NCBI GenBank assembly: GCA_023433775.1
Contig: JAEYTY010000071.1
Location: 1 to 6,359, forward strand
Length of the DNA: 6,359 nucleotides
Source of the DNA: Pseudomonadota bacterium
Lineage (GTDB): Bacteria > Pseudomonadota > Alphaproteobacteria > Rhizobiales > Devosiaceae
Reading direction: 5' to 3'
Both the position numbers and the translations under genes were made by a program. How positions within the stretch are numbered: position 1 is the stretch's first letter; each line of letters starts with the position of its first letter. The notes under the pieces were generated by a model, which was not told the origin of the DNA, ran no database searches, and saw nothing but the letters and a program-made list of their open reading frames with translations. Positions 6,240-6,359 of the stretch are shown in pieces.

Positions 6240-6359
6240 TGTCCGTCGTCAGATGCTTTGGCCCAGACCGGCGTTTTGATTAGCGGAGAGTCCTGCTCGT
6301 CATTGGGTTGATATTATGCGGCGAGGCTGGCGTGCAGCAAGCGGCGATGCTGGATGGTT
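6240..6359. mobile_element. Putative end of an IS3-like insertion sequence (continues beyond window)
   Basis: The sequence from TGTCCGTCGTCAG (6240-6252) to the transposase stop is about 74 bases of non-coding DNA, of the size expected between a transposase stop and the terminal inverted repeat. It begins with TG, as IS3-family ends do. The other terminus is not in the window, so neither the inverted repeat nor a target-site duplication can be verified; the exact boundary is a guess. Confidence 0.35.
6314..6359 (-). CDS. C-terminal fragment of a putative IS3-like transposase (truncated by window)
   Basis: On the minus strand a frame enters from the right edge and ends at TAA (6316-6314), giving the last 14 residues TIQHRRLLHASLAA. 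This resembles the C-terminal tail (roughly ...RRLQHRKLAA) that I recall from IS3-type transposase/integrase proteins in Proteobacteria. Only 14 residues are visible, so the assignment rests on tail similarity from memory plus the terminal-sequence-like DNA after the stop. The catalytic DDE domain would lie to the right of the window. If wrong, it is simply the end of an unknown minus-strand gene. Confidence 0.4.
   Translation of the reverse strand, partial: TIQHRRLLHASLAA

Noticed and set aside
6117..6311. Small plus-strand open frame of 64 residues starting at GTG
   Set aside because: It has low-complexity, arginine-rich content, no recognisable family, and runs through the terminator hairpin and the inferred insertion-sequence end.

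Overview
The window is GC-rich, densely coding bacterial DNA. Codon usage, tight gene overlaps and protein style look alphaproteobacterial (Rhizobiales or Sphingomonadales type). That placement is an inference from general appearance, because no taxonomic marker is present.

Positions 1-4626 are the 3' part of a plus-strand operon whose start lies left of the window. In order it encodes: the C-terminal three quarters of an extended short-chain dehydrogenase/reductase (SDR); a complete extended SDR (719-1702); a large FAD-dependent dehydrogenase with 3-ketosteroid Delta1-dehydrogenase (KstD)-type motifs (1695-3368); a third extended SDR (3368-4264); and a small cupin closely resembling KdgF, the enzyme that opens 4,5-unsaturated uronates (4276-4626). 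The first four genes overlap by 8, 8 and 1 bases and the cupin follows after 11 bases behind a strong Shine-Dalgarno, so all five are probably co-transcribed and partly translationally coupled.

Convergent to the operon, on the minus strand, is a LacI-family regulator of the FruR/Cra type (4884-5897). A good promoter candidate with overlapping GACAA/TTGTC inverted repeats lies about 60-95 bases upstream of its start and suggests autoregulation. The 257 bases between cupin and regulator hold no convincing gene, though open reading there may be a decayed remnant.

The right end (5898-6359) is regulatory or non-coding: the regulator's promoter, a second inverted repeat, a perfect 8-bp hairpin that would work as a terminator for minus-strand transcription, and at the extreme edge what looks like the end of an IS3-like insertion sequence (last 14 codons of a transposase plus its terminal non-coding sequence).

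Read together, three NAD(P)-dependent SDRs, one flavin dehydrogenase, one KdgF-like cupin and a Cra-type regulator look like a catabolic module that oxidises and rearranges a carbohydrate-derived or cyclic hydroxy/keto substrate, possibly an unsaturated uronate. Pairing a KstD-type flavoprotein with a KdgF-type cupin is not a standard pathway that I recognise. The substrate cannot be fixed from sequence alone.
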